64,000 nucleotides of DNA. Source: Pseudogulbenkiania ferrooxidans 2002. Lineage in GTDB: Bacteria; Pseudomonadota; Gammaproteobacteria; Burkholderiales; Chromobacteriaceae. This document shows positions 17,016 to 24,965 of this stretch, one piece after another. The first letter of the stretch is position 1, and each line of letters opens with the position of its first letter. The notes under the pieces were generated by a model that did not search any database, was not told the DNA's origin, and saw only the letters and a program-made list of their open reading frames with translations. The position numbers and the translations under genes were made by a program. The stretch covers positions 62,001-126,000 of the forward strand of contig NZ_ACIS01000009.1 of the NCBI RefSeq assembly GCF_000174355.1, given 5' to 3'.

Positions 17016-17360
17016 ATGTCTAATCCCTTCCCCCCATTGGATTTCCCCCGTGAATCCATTCCCGCCTCCGTTCCCGGTGTCCAGCCAAAGTTGACGGCAC
17101 GATTAGTCAACGGTCGCTATCGCACGGGGCCCACTGATGAGGAAATCTGGGAGCGCTACAGCATGTGCGAAGACTTGGCGCAACAACTGACTGAGTACTG
17201 CCGGCGGAGGGCAACCGAGAATCCGCATTGGACAAGAGAATTCGGTCTTGAGCGAGTAGAACGGGGCTTGGCGGAAAAGGTGCGGCAAGGTATCTGGGAT
17301 GTGTCTGCAGAAGAACAGCGATGGGTCATGTCGCGTGTTCGTTCGATACTAAGAGTATGA
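17016..17360 (+). CDS. Hypothetical protein with PGVQPKL motif
   Basis: 114 residues, soluble and largely helical. Near the start SVPGVQPKLTARLVNGRYR resembles a motif of HipA-type kinases, but no kinase domain follows. The rest is amphipathic helix (CEDLAQQLTEYCRRR, then ERVERGLAEKVRQGIW). Its stop codon overlaps the start of the next gene (ATGA), so it is probably expressed as a pair with it. I do not recognise a function; a toxin-antitoxin role is possible but unsupported. Confidence 0.55.
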   Translation: MSNPFPPLDFPRESIPASVPGVQPKLTARLVNGRYRTGPTDEEIWERYSMCEDLAQQLTEYCRRRATENPHWTREFGLERVERGLAEKVRQGIWDVSAEEQRWVMSRVRSILRV

Positions 17361-17590
17361 AGCCTGAGGAACCTAGGAGGACATTCCGCTTCTCCTGTTC
17401 CGTTGACGGCCTAGAAGCCGGCGCGCCCAAGCGTATCTTTGCGGGAGAATACACGCGCATCCTAGAGGGTCCGCTCGAGTCGTTTGTCATTCGGAGTTGG
17501 GCAGTGATTGTCAGCTATCTACTTCCCGGTGCTGTTCTTGCCTACAGGTCTACACTGAAACATCCCCCGTTGACGGCACCATTCACGTGA
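17357..17590 (+). CDS. Small hypothetical protein, possibly frameshifted
   Basis: 77 residues starting in ATGA overlap with the gene before it, which argues that it is translated. Residues about 44-62 are hydrophobic (SWAVIVSYLLPGAVLAY). A different frame stays open from 17497 to 17742 with plausible protein sequence (RKLELPGLTIEVYPGEG), so the original gene may have been longer and broken near 17570. No function recognised. Confidence 0.4.
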   Translation: MKPEEPRRTFRFSCSVDGLEAGAPKRIFAGEYTRILEGPLESFVIRSWAVIVSYLLPGAVLAYRSTLKHPPLTAPFT

Positions 17591-17989
17591 GGCGTGGGCG
17601 CACACGGCGCAAACTCGAATTGCCGGGTCTTACTATCGAGGTCTACCCAGGAGAGGGACCTTTGCTGGAACCATCAGCGCAATTTTGTCGGAGGGGCGGC
17701 TCAAGCCCGGACAAGGAGCACTGCAATCATGAGCGCACTTGATGGTGCAAAGGCATGGACGTTGGCATGAGTTGGAAAAGTGTAAACAAGAAAACCCTTA
17801 ACAGGCTATTTATTGACAGATAGGGTAGAGCATCCCTGTGATAACTAACTCACACAACGCTATTGACACTTTTTGGTACGCATAACCCTTCTGAGAGGAA
17901 CTACATGTTAGGCTGTTAAATTAGACCGGAAAAATTCTTTGCAATCAGTAGGTTGCATGGTGGTTTTCCGGTTTTTTCTTTCCCAAAGG
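17591..17989. other. Spacer at the accessory/chromosome boundary
   Basis: Possible promoter TTGACA at 17813-17818 with TGTGAT 18 bases on. A short leader with SD-like GAGAGGAA and ATGTTAGGCTGTTAA (about 17904) would encode only four residues. A large stem, ACCGGAAAA and TTTTCCGGT near 17925-17975, followed by TTTTTT, could terminate rightward transcripts. No gene supported. Confidence 0.4.
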
Positions 17990-18868
17990 TCAGTGCAGGC
18001 GACAGGGCAGATTCAGACCACCGAGGCGGAACCAGCGCGCCAGGTTATCGAAGTCGCGCTGCTCACCCGCGGTCAGTCGGGCATAGCCATCGCGCACCCG
18101 CTGCTCCAGAGCCGCATCGATGTCGCGGCGCGGCGTGCTGCGGAACAGCAGCATGAAAGGAGCCAGCGCGGTACGGTAGACATGCAGCGCACGCCCCAGC
18201 AGCGCCGCGGCCTGCCGCAGTTCGGCCAGACTGAACGCTGCGCGCAAGGAATTGAGGAAGTCGATAGTAAATTGCTCAGACTGCAGCTCAATGCGGTCAT
18301 GAGCAAAGAAAGACTGGGTGGCCCGGCGCTTGAGCCGGCCGAAATCGGCCAGATAGACGCCGCCATCTGGGCGCAGCACGCGGCGAATCTGCCGCATGGT
18401 CTGCCCCAGCAGCTCGGTATCCGGCAGATGATGCAGCGACATGGTGCATAGCACACAGTCGACGGCCGCATCGGCAAAGCCATCCAGCCGGCCGATATCG
18501 CCCTGCTGCAGGCTGACATTGGGCAAACCGGCCTGCACCAGGTTTTCCCGTGCCAACGCCAGCATGCCAGCAGAGGCATCCAGCCCGATGAAGCGGGCGT
18601 CCGGGTGTAGCCGGGCAATCTGCAGCAACTGGTTGGCCGGGCCACAGGCCAGGTCCAACACCACGTCGCCGGGCCGGATCACCGGCAGCGACATGACGGC
18701 GTGGAAGAGATAAATGTAGTTGAGGATGCCGTTAGCGAGGCCACTCTGCATGAAGGCCCGGATCTGATCGGCATCCTCCATCAAGGCCTGCGGCTCCGGC
18801 TCGCGCGCCAGCACGGCCGGTGACAACCGCTCCAGCAGCAGATGGGCCATCATGACGGGGGCGGACAC
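17990..18868 (-). CDS. Class I SAM-dependent methyltransferase of aryl-polyene cluster
   Basis: 292 residues. SAM-binding motif I is VVLDLACGPANQLL (about residue 70), followed by FIGLDASAGML (motif II), CTMSLHHLP (motif IV) and RRVLRPDGGVYLAD. It fits a class I O-methyltransferase. In aryl-polyene and xanthomonadin clusters a methyltransferase decorates the aryl head group, and this gene lies at the end of that cluster next to the glycosyltransferase. Substrate assignment is by context. Last gene of the minus-strand group. Confidence 0.75.
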   Translation of the reverse strand: MSAPVMMAHLLLERLSPAVLAREPEPQALMEDADQIRAFMQSGLANGILNYIYLFHAVMSLPVIRPGDVVLDLACGPANQLLQIARLHPDARFIGLDASAGMLALARENLVQAGLPNVSLQQGDIGRLDGFADAAVDCVLCTMSLHHLPDTELLGQTMRQIRRVLRPDGGVYLADFGRLKRRATQSFFAHDRIELQSEQFTIDFLNSLRAAFSLAELRQAAALLGRALHVYRTALAPFMLLFRSTPRRDIDAALEQRVRDGYARLTAGEQRDFDNLARWFRLGGLNLPCRLH

Positions 18869-18913
18869 TTCAGAGCGTCCTTCCCGGCTGGTATGCGCAC
18901 ATGCCGCGCCCCA

Positions 18914-19687
18914 TCAGCAAGCGGCCGGGCGGTTGGCCAGTCGGCGCCACAGCAGCAGCGGCAGGCGCAGGGCGAAACCGAGCATCAGGCGGATGTGCAT
19001 CCAGGTCAGCAGGCGGTTGTCGCGCCAGTAATTGAAATGCGACACCCCCCCCTCCTCCGCCTGGAAATACTTCACCGGCGACGGCAGGTTAACCGGCGGC
19101 ACGCCATGCCAACACAGGCGGACAACGGCCTCCGGATCGAAGTCGAAACGGCGCATCCAGCGCTGCCCTTGCATGATCCGGCGCAAGGGCGCCACCGGAT
19201 AGACGCGGAAACCGAACAGGGAGTCGCCGATACCCATCCACAGGGTTTCCAGGTTCGCCCACCAGTTGGAAATCTTGCGCCCCTTGACCCGCAGGCTGGG
19301 CGCACTGGCATCGAATACCGGCAGGCCCAGCACCATGGCAGCAGGCTGCTGCTGCGAACGCGCCATGAAGGCGGGAATCTGCGCTGCTGGATGTTGCCCG
19401 TCTGAATCCATGCACAGCACGTGGGTGAAGCCCTGCCGCGTGGCCTGCTCCAGCCCGTGCAACACCGCAGCGCCCTTGCCGCGATTTTCCGGCAGCACGA
19501 AGACCTGCAGGCCCTCGTCTTCGGCGGCCATTTGCAGCAGCGTCTGCTCCGAGCCGTCGTTGCTACCGTCTACGATCACCCATACTGGGCTCCATTGCGC
19601 GCGGGCCGCACGCACCGTGTCGAAAACCTTGGGGCCGGGATTGTAGCTGGGGATGAGAACCACATGCGTCGTTGAAGAAATGGGCAT
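18914..19687 (-). CDS. Family 2 glycosyltransferase of aryl-polyene cluster
   Basis: 257 residues. A GT-A fold is shown by VVLIPSYNPG at the start, VDGSNDGSEQT and the metal-binding CMDSDGQH (about residue 103). No membrane domain is evident except a weak hydrophobic C-terminus. Such GT2 enzymes in aryl-polyene clusters are thought to attach a sugar-like group during linkage of the polyene to its outer-membrane anchor. In some clusters it is fused to an acyltransferase (ApeJ); here the two are separate genes. Between the methyltransferase and an acyltransferase gene. Confidence 0.75.
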   Translation of the reverse strand: MPISSTTHVVLIPSYNPGPKVFDTVRAARAQWSPVWVIVDGSNDGSEQTLLQMAAEDEGLQVFVLPENRGKGAAVLHGLEQATRQGFTHVLCMDSDGQHPAAQIPAFMARSQQQPAAMVLGLPVFDASAPSLRVKGRKISNWWANLETLWMGIGDSLFGFRVYPVAPLRRIMQGQRWMRRFDFDPEAVVRLCWHGVPPVNLPSPVKYFQAEEGGVSHFNYWRDNRLLTWMHIRLMLGFALRLPLLLWRRLANRPAAC

Positions 19688-19800
19688 GGCAGACTTACTG
19701 AACCGAATATGCCCCCCTCTGCGGGGTGCTGTTTGAATTGGGCAGAACCTAGCCGATGGCTAGCCTGCCGGTCAAGAATGCGTCGTGAATGGCAAGCGCC

Positions 19801-20559
19801 TCAATCCAGCCGCAACTCCGGGTCGATGGAAAGCCGGATCGACGCTTCGAAATACTGTTGCAAACGGTGTGCGGTTTCATCGCGCCGACCCTGGGCCTTG
19901 AATTCCTTGCCGGGCACAGCGCGGTAAATCAGCGGAAATGCAGGAGGGCGCCATATTTTCCAACCCTTGCTCAAATAGGGCGAATTGGTGGTAATGATGA
20001 TGGTCTGCAATGGCGCCTCGGCTTTTTGGGCAATCAGCGCCACCGAACCGCCAATATCGTTCACCGGCTGTCGCGTGGTGCGGGTACCTTCCGGAAAAAT
20101 CATCAGCACCGAGCCCTGCTGCACCGCACGAATAGCGGCACGGAACATCTGCTCCGGATAGCGGTTGGAAACATAACCGGCAAGGTAGGCCCCAGCCCCC
20201 AGAAACAGATTGGAGCTGATGCTGGCTTTCATCAGACAGACCGCCCGGGGAATGCGAGACAACACCAGAAAGGCATCGATCATGCTTGGGTGATTGGGTA
20301 CCAGCAGCATGCGCTCCCGGCCGTTCAGCCGATCAAGCGCACGCAAATCCAGCCGCATCAGCCCGCTCGCCTGGGCTCCGGCCAGAAAACAGCGGCAGAT
20401 GGCACTGATGGTCCACTGCACCAGTGGCTGCCGCAGTGGTCTGGGCGCCAGCAGCAGGGGCAAGGCGGCGATGTTGCCCAACAGCAGCATGGAGCCAAGC
20501 CAGCACAACATCAGGTAAAACAGGACGATCTGGAACAGCCGGAAACAGCGATTCAACAT
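19801..20559 (-). CDS. apeD: Lysophospholipid acyltransferase-like protein (ApeD-like)
   Basis: About 252 residues from the ATG at 20559; an upstream in-frame ATG at 20625 adds 22 residues that do not look native. A hydrophobic N-terminal segment anchors it to the membrane. The PlsC motifs are NHPSMID (HX4D, catalytic) and FPEGTRT. In aryl-polyene clusters an enzyme of this type transfers the polyene or a fatty acyl chain when building the lipid-anchored product. The name ApeD is by analogy with the E. coli cluster. It is divergent from the ACP-ketosynthase-dehydratase operon across a 226-base gap. Confidence 0.7.
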   Translation of the reverse strand: MLNRCFRLFQIVLFYLMLCWLGSMLLLGNIAALPLLLAPRPLRQPLVQWTISAICRCFLAGAQASGLMRLDLRALDRLNGRERMLLVPNHPSMIDAFLVLSRIPRAVCLMKASISSNLFLGAGAYLAGYVSNRYPEQMFRAAIRAVQQGSVLMIFPEGTRTTRQPVNDIGGSVALIAQKAEAPLQTIIITTNSPYLSKGWKIWRPPAFPLIYRAVPGKEFKAQGRRDETAHRLQQYFEASIRLSIDPELRLD

Positions 20560-20738
20560 TATTTCGAATTTACTCCCGGCTTCCGGCCAGCCATCTTTTC
20601 TTACCAGGCAGGCCAGAACGGCCAATCATTCCGCGGGATGGATTTAAGGGTGACTGACAGCTGTCATTGCATCGTTGGCTGCTGCCAAAGCGCTTGACGA
20701 ATCAGGCCCAAGGCAACGCATATGCCATAATTTTACTC

Positions 20739-20744
20739 TATAAT
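20739..20744 (+). promoter_or_regulatory. Candidate -10 box for the ACP-KS-DH operon
   Basis: TATAAT 41 bases before the ACP start, in a locally AT-rich stretch. No good -35 box is seen at the usual distance, so an activator or a weak promoter is possible. Confidence 0.35.
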
Positions 20745-20785
20745 TACTACCTTTTGGTACATGCCACGTCTTGGGTTGAACGCTC

Positions 20786-21064
20786 ATGTTAGAACAAATC
20801 ATCAAAAACTATCTGGTCAATACCAAGGGCAAGGATCCCGCCCTGTTTGAAGATCCGACGCTGCAGGTTTCCGCCCTGGACCTCGACTCGCTGGACATGG
20901 TGGAGATGCTGTTCGAGATCGAGGACCGCTGCGGCTTTCAGTTGCCAGACCCCACCCGCTACCCGCAGATGACCTTCCGTGACATGCTGGCCGATATCGA
21001 AGCTGCCATTCGCGAACATAATAACGGCGAACTGCCGGAACTCAGCCTCGAAGAGAACAAATAG
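20786..21064 (+). CDS. Acyl carrier protein (ApeE-like)
   Basis: 92 residues. The phosphopantetheine attachment site is the Ser in DLDSLDMVE (about residue 37), within a four-helix ACP profile (MVEMLFEIEDRCGF). Its stop overlaps the GTG start of the ketosynthase (TAGTG). It is the second ACP of the cluster; the other, at 33889-34167, has a DSI site, so the two probably carry different intermediates, as ApeE and ApeF do in E. coli. Which of the two names applies cannot be decided from sequence alone. Confidence 0.8.
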   Translation: MLEQIIKNYLVNTKGKDPALFEDPTLQVSALDLDSLDMVEMLFEIEDRCGFQLPDPTRYPQMTFRDMLADIEAAIREHNNGELPELSLEENK

Positions 21065-22317
21065 TGGCCAAGGTTTTGATTACCGGCATGGGCACCATCA
21101 GCCCGCTCGGTGCCGACCTGCCCACCAGCTTCGCCCAGGCACTGGCCGGCCACTGTGCCATTGGTGCCGCCACCCCCGACATCGCCAAATGGCTGCCCAA
21201 TGTATTGCTGGCCCAGGCTGCCGCCGATCCGGCCAGCAAGCTTGACGGCAAGCACGCCAGCCTGGACCGCGCCAGCCAGTTTGCCCTGGTGGCTGCCAAC
21301 GAAGCACTGGCTGAGGCCAACATCCTCGCCGCGCCTGCCGACTCACGCCGCTTCGGTATTTATGTCGGCATCGGCTTGGGCGGCGCCCATACCCTGGATG
21401 GCCTGTACAGCCGATTCCAGTCTGCCGTACAAAGCGAAGGCAAGCGCAACCCCGTGGTGGTGCACCCGCTGACGGTCCCACGCATGATGTCGAATGCGCC
21501 AGCAGCCGCCATTTCCATGGGCTACGGGCTGCACGGCCCCAGCCACACCTATTCTGTTGCCTGCGCATCTTCCGCCGTCGCCATCGGCGAAGCCTTCCGT
21601 GCTATCCGCGACGGCTATCTGGACGCCGCCGTGGTGGTAGGCTGCGAAGCCATGCTGACGCCCGGCGCCATGATGGCGTGGAATGCGCTGCGCGTGATGG
21701 CCAAACCGCATGCGGCCGATCCGTCGCGCAGTTGTCGCCCCTTCTCGCAGGACCGCAGCGGTTTCGTGTTGGGCGAAGGCGGTGCCGCCATCGTACTGGA
21801 AAGCGAGGCCCGTGCCGCCGCTCGCGGCCAGAGCGCACTGGCCGAGCTCTGCGGCTATGGCTGCAGCAGCGATGCCGCCCACCTTACCGCGCCTTCCAGC
21901 GCCGAACAGATCAACGCCATGCAGCAGGCGCTGGACGATGCCGGGTTGCGGGCAGAGGATATCCAGTATCTGAACGCCCATGGCACGGCGACCGATGCCG
22001 GCGACGTCACCGAGACCAAATCCATCCGCGGTGTGTTCGGCGCAGCGGCCGGACAACTGGCCGTCAGTTCCACCAAGTCGATGCACGGCCACCTGATCGG
22101 CGCCAGCGGCATCCTGGAGTTTGCGCTCAGCGTGATGGCGATGAACAGTGGCTCGCTGCCGCCCACCGCCACCCTGGAGCAGGCGGACCCGCGCTGCGAT
22201 CTGGATTTCATCCCGCTGACCGCGCGCCATGACTGCGATGTTCGCGCCATCATGTCCAACTCCTTCGCCTTCGGCGGCAGCAACGTTTCGCTGGTGGCAC
22301 GGCGCCTTCCCGCATGA
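21064..22317 (+). CDS. Beta-ketoacyl-ACP synthase (ApeR-like)
   Basis: 417 residues, GTG start overlapping the ACP stop. Full thiolase-fold ketosynthase with Cys-His-His: Cys in SVACASSAVA (about residue 167), His in NAHGTATD and His in KSMHGHLIGASG. Catalyses Claisen condensation with malonyl-ACP. The cluster has another complete KS with a chain-length-factor partner at 24171-26161, so this one may make early or alternate extensions as the ApeR homodimer does; that is inference. It overlaps the next gene by ATGA, forming an ACP-KS-dehydratase operon. Confidence 0.85.
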   Translation: MAKVLITGMGTISPLGADLPTSFAQALAGHCAIGAATPDIAKWLPNVLLAQAAADPASKLDGKHASLDRASQFALVAANEALAEANILAAPADSRRFGIYVGIGLGGAHTLDGLYSRFQSAVQSEGKRNPVVVHPLTVPRMMSNAPAAAISMGYGLHGPSHTYSVACASSAVAIGEAFRAIRDGYLDAAVVVGCEAMLTPGAMMAWNALRVMAKPHAADPSRSCRPFSQDRSGFVLGEGGAAIVLESEARAAARGQSALAELCGYGCSSDAAHLTAPSSAEQINAMQQALDDAGLRAEDIQYLNAHGTATDAGDVTETKSIRGVFGAAAGQLAVSSTKSMHGHLIGASGILEFALSVMAMNSGSLPPTATLEQADPRCDLDFIPLTARHDCDVRAIMSNSFAFGGSNVSLVARRLPA

Positions 22318-22808
22318 GCGAACAGGACTACCAGTACCCGATGCGGCTGCAGCGCGGCGATATCGAACAGATATTGCCGCACCGCGGCGCCATTTTCGTC
22401 TGCCAGCAACTCACCATCGAGGGACCCCACCAGTTTCATGGTGTGGCAAGCTGGCCGCACGACAATGCGGTGATCCAGGGGCACTTTCCCGGCATGCCTA
22501 TCGTGCCGGGGGTGATGCTGATCGAGTCGATGGCGCAGTTTGCCGGCGCCGGGCTCCTGGCTGGCGACCCTTACGTCAAGACGCTGCCAGACGATTCGGT
22601 CGGGGTGCTGGCGGCGGTGCGCAACTGCTGGTTCAAACAGCCGGTGCTGCCGGACCAACAGGTCGAGTTCTTCATCCACTGCCGCCAGATGGCACCCTTG
22701 CTGGTGCAGGTCCACGCCCAGGTGAAGGTGGCGGAGCAGGAAGTGGCCAAGCTGGAAATCGCGCTGGCTTATGCGCCGCGCGCGCAGTTGCAGGCCACCG
22801 GCGGCTGA
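22314..22808 (+). CDS. FabZ-like 3-hydroxyacyl-ACP dehydratase
   Basis: 164 residues, hotdog fold. The diagnostic loop is GHFPGMPIVPGVMLIESMAQ (about residues 60-80), with the catalytic His in GHFPG and the acidic residue in the following helix (LIES); ILPHRG near the start is also typical. Removes water from 3-hydroxyacyl-ACP. Third gene of the ACP-KS-DH operon. Together with the two dehydratase-like hotdog proteins on the other strand it makes three in the cluster, so roles overlap or differ by chain length. Confidence 0.8.
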   Translation: MSEQDYQYPMRLQRGDIEQILPHRGAIFVCQQLTIEGPHQFHGVASWPHDNAVIQGHFPGMPIVPGVMLIESMAQFAGAGLLAGDPYVKTLPDDSVGVLAAVRNCWFKQPVLPDQQVEFFIHCRQMAPLLVQVHAQVKVAEQEVAKLEIALAYAPRAQLQATGG

Positions 22809-22833
22809 CAGCAGTCCCGCTGCTCCAGCCGTC

Positions 22834-22993
22834 AAAACCTGTTTCAAGCTCTCGCGAGCGAAGGGTCAGCCAAAGCGAAACGGGGCGAAAAAGCGGAATG
22901 TACGTTGGGTACATGAGCATTTTGAGCCACGTTTCAACGCCGGATCACCCGAGCGCAGCAGAGCATGGGCAGGTTTAGAGCATGGGCAGGTTT
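22834..22993. repeat. Diverged copy of the 140-bp interspersed repeat
   Basis: Shares with the copies at 36173 and 54968 the order CTCGCGAGC, AAGCGGA, ATGAGCATT and AACGCCG, but is more diverged. Near its right end GAGCATGGGCAGGTTT occurs twice in tandem. It lies between convergent dehydratase and reductase genes and may act as terminator. Confidence 0.6.
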
Positions 22994-23713
22994 TTAGATC
23001 ATGCCACCGTTGATGGAGATCACCTGGCCGGTAATATAGCCCGCCTGCTCCGATGCCAGGAAGCCCACCAGGCTGGCGACCTCCTCCGGCCGGCCCACCC
23101 GCTTCATCGGCACCATCTGTGCCACCATCTCCTTGTCGAACACATCCTTCGACATTTCCGACTCGATGATGCCCGGCGCCACCGCATTGACGGTGATGCC
23201 GCGGCTGGCGAGTTCGATGGACAGCGACTTGGTGGCGCCGTGCAGCGCGCTCTTGGCGGCGGCGTAGTTAGTCTGGCCGCGGTTGCCAGCCAGCGCCGCC
23301 ACCGAGGTGATAGTGATGATGCGCCCCCAGCGGGTACGGATCATCGGCATGGTCAGCGGCTGGGTGACGTTGAAGAAGCCATGCAGCGAGACGTCGATTA
23401 CCCGGTGCCACTGCGCTGGCTGCATGCCGGGAAACACTGCATCATCGTGAATGCCGGCATTGTTCACCAGCACCTGTACCGGCCCCTGCTCCAGCACGGC
23501 TTCCAGCGCAGCCGCCGTTGCCGCAGCATCGGCCACGTCGAACTGTAGGGCCTCGGCCTGATGGCCCTGGGCTCGCAGTGACTGGCACAACTGTTCCGCC
23601 GCCTCTAGATTGCGGTTGGCATGGATGATGACGTGGAAACCGTCGGCCGCCAGCCGCCGGCTGATGGCTGCGCCAATGGCGCCGCTGCCACCGGTAATCA
23701 AGGCTCGTTTCAT
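22994..23713 (-). CDS. apeQ: 3-oxoacyl-ACP reductase (ApeQ-like, FabG family)
   Basis: 239 residues from the ATG at 23713; the open frame runs further upstream but the Rossmann start MKRALITGGSGAIGAA fixes the N-terminus. The short-chain dehydrogenase catalytic residues are Ser in TITSVAA and Tyr-x-x-x-Lys in NYAAAKSAL. Reduces the 3-keto group during each polyene extension cycle using NADPH. Last gene of the large minus-strand operon, 8 bases after the dehydratase. The product name follows the E. coli aryl-polyene scheme. Confidence 0.85.
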   Translation of the reverse strand: MKRALITGGSGAIGAAISRRLAADGFHVIIHANRNLEAAEQLCQSLRAQGHQAEALQFDVADAAATAAALEAVLEQGPVQVLVNNAGIHDDAVFPGMQPAQWHRVIDVSLHGFFNVTQPLTMPMIRTRWGRIITITSVAALAGNRGQTNYAAAKSALHGATKSLSIELASRGITVNAVAPGIIESEMSKDVFDKEMVAQMVPMKRVGRPEEVASLVGFLASEQAGYITGQVISINGGMI

Positions 23714-23721
23714 GGTTTTAC

Positions 23722-24174
23722 TCAATTGGTTATCTTGCCCGCCAGCGCATCGGCATCCAGCACCACGCCTAGGCGGCCGCTGACCAGCAGTTTGTCGCCA
23801 GCGTGCAGGGTGAAGCGGTACAGGGCATTGATCTCGCTGCCGGACAAGCGCTGGGCGTGGATACGCAGCGGCTCGGCCACGTCGTCCAGCCGGCGACAAT
23901 GCCAGTTCAGCTCGCGCACGCTGGTGAGGTAGCCGGCCCTTGCCGGCATGGCATCACCAGCCAGCAGCGCGCCATGCACCGCCATGGCCTGGGCGGCGTA
24001 TTCGATGGCATTGGCCACGCCCAGGCGGCCGGCGGCTCGCAGCGGATTGTCCGGCTGGCGATGGCTGTCGGCATGGCAGACGATGTCGTTTTCGTCCCAG
24101 CACTCCACCCCGGACAACAGACACATGCTGCCCTGATGGGGAATGCGCGCGGCGATCCAGTCGCGGTCCATCAT
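23722..24174 (-). CDS. apeP: Hotdog dehydratase (ApeP-like)
   Basis: 150 residues. IPHQGSMCLLSGV near the start is the usual opening of ApeP/FabA-FabZ-type hotdog proteins, followed by NAIEYAAQAMAVHG, the hotdog helix. It lacks the GHFPxxPxxPG loop seen in the other dehydratase, as is usual for this subfamily. Works with the reductase and ketosynthase to form the conjugated double bonds. Overlaps the chain-length-factor gene by ATGA. Assignment rests on motif and order. Confidence 0.75.
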   Translation of the reverse strand: MMDRDWIAARIPHQGSMCLLSGVECWDENDIVCHADSHRQPDNPLRAAGRLGVANAIEYAAQAMAVHGALLAGDAMPARAGYLTSVRELNWHCRRLDDVAEPLRIHAQRLSGSEINALYRFTLHAGDKLLVSGRLGVVLDADALAGKITN

Positions 24175-24965
24175 TCCACTACCTCGATGGCGAGACGGCA
24201 GTCGTCCAGATAGTCGATCACCACGCGTCCCGGCTGCCCACTGGCCAGCAGGTGCAGCAGCGGCAGGCTGCGCGCACTGGGAATACCCTGACGCAGTGCT
24301 TCCAGCTGCGCATCGTCCATGCGGCTGGCTGGCTCATCACTGAAACTCAGCCGCAGCGCGGCCTTGCTGACCGCGCTATGCTCCGGGCTCAACACCATAC
24401 CTACCCCCAGCGGATAGGGAATGGGGCGCTGCGCATATAGCGGCTCCGGGTAGGCGGTATCGAAAGCGATCAGCAGACAGGGCTTGCCGGCGCTGTGCGC
24501 CTGAGTCACGGTTTCCAGGAGCCCGGCACCGAAGGTGGCATCGTAGGCGCACAGGCTGGTGGAGGCCTCGGTGCACTTGGTGGCAATGCCCCAGTAGCCG
24601 GCCGGCGCGTTGTGCACCGAATTATGGAAGCGGGTGGGGGAAACCATGCGCTCGGACGAGGCCAGCACTTCCAGCAGGCTATGGCAGTTTTCGCAGTCGC
24701 CGCCGGTGGAACTGAACACATTGGGCAGTTGGGCCGCATCCGCGTCGGCATCTTCGACTGCCGCCAGCCCCACCGCCATCGACAGCTTGACCGCTGCTCC
24801 GGCACGACGGCGCTCGGTCGCTGGCAGGATGGAGGGTGCTGCCAGCCGCACCTCGTCGACCTGAAAAGGCTGTTGCCCCAAGAGGCGCGGCACGGCCTCG
24901 GCCCAGTCGCTCATGCCCGGCCCGAGCAGGCTCAGCCCCTCGAGATAAATCGTTGCCGTACTCAT
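24171..24965 (-). CDS. apeC: Ketosynthase chain-length-factor-like protein (ApeC-like)
   Basis: 264 residues, matching only the first half of the ketosynthase fold. NSVHNAPAGYWGIAT and SLCAYDATFGAG align with KS segments, but there is no second half with the two catalytic His. Such short KS-like proteins pair with a full ketosynthase (ApeO) and set chain length. It is embedded between that ketosynthase and the dehydratase with ATGA overlaps on both sides, fitting a stoichiometric complex. Confidence 0.8.
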   Translation of the reverse strand: MSTATIYLEGLSLLGPGMSDWAEAVPRLLGQQPFQVDEVRLAAPSILPATERRRAGAAVKLSMAVGLAAVEDADADAAQLPNVFSSTGGDCENCHSLLEVLASSERMVSPTRFHNSVHNAPAGYWGIATKCTEASTSLCAYDATFGAGLLETVTQAHSAGKPCLLIAFDTAYPEPLYAQRPIPYPLGVGMVLSPEHSAVSKAALRLSFSDEPASRMDDAQLEALRQGIPSARSLPLLHLLASGQPGRVVIDYLDDCRLAIEVVE

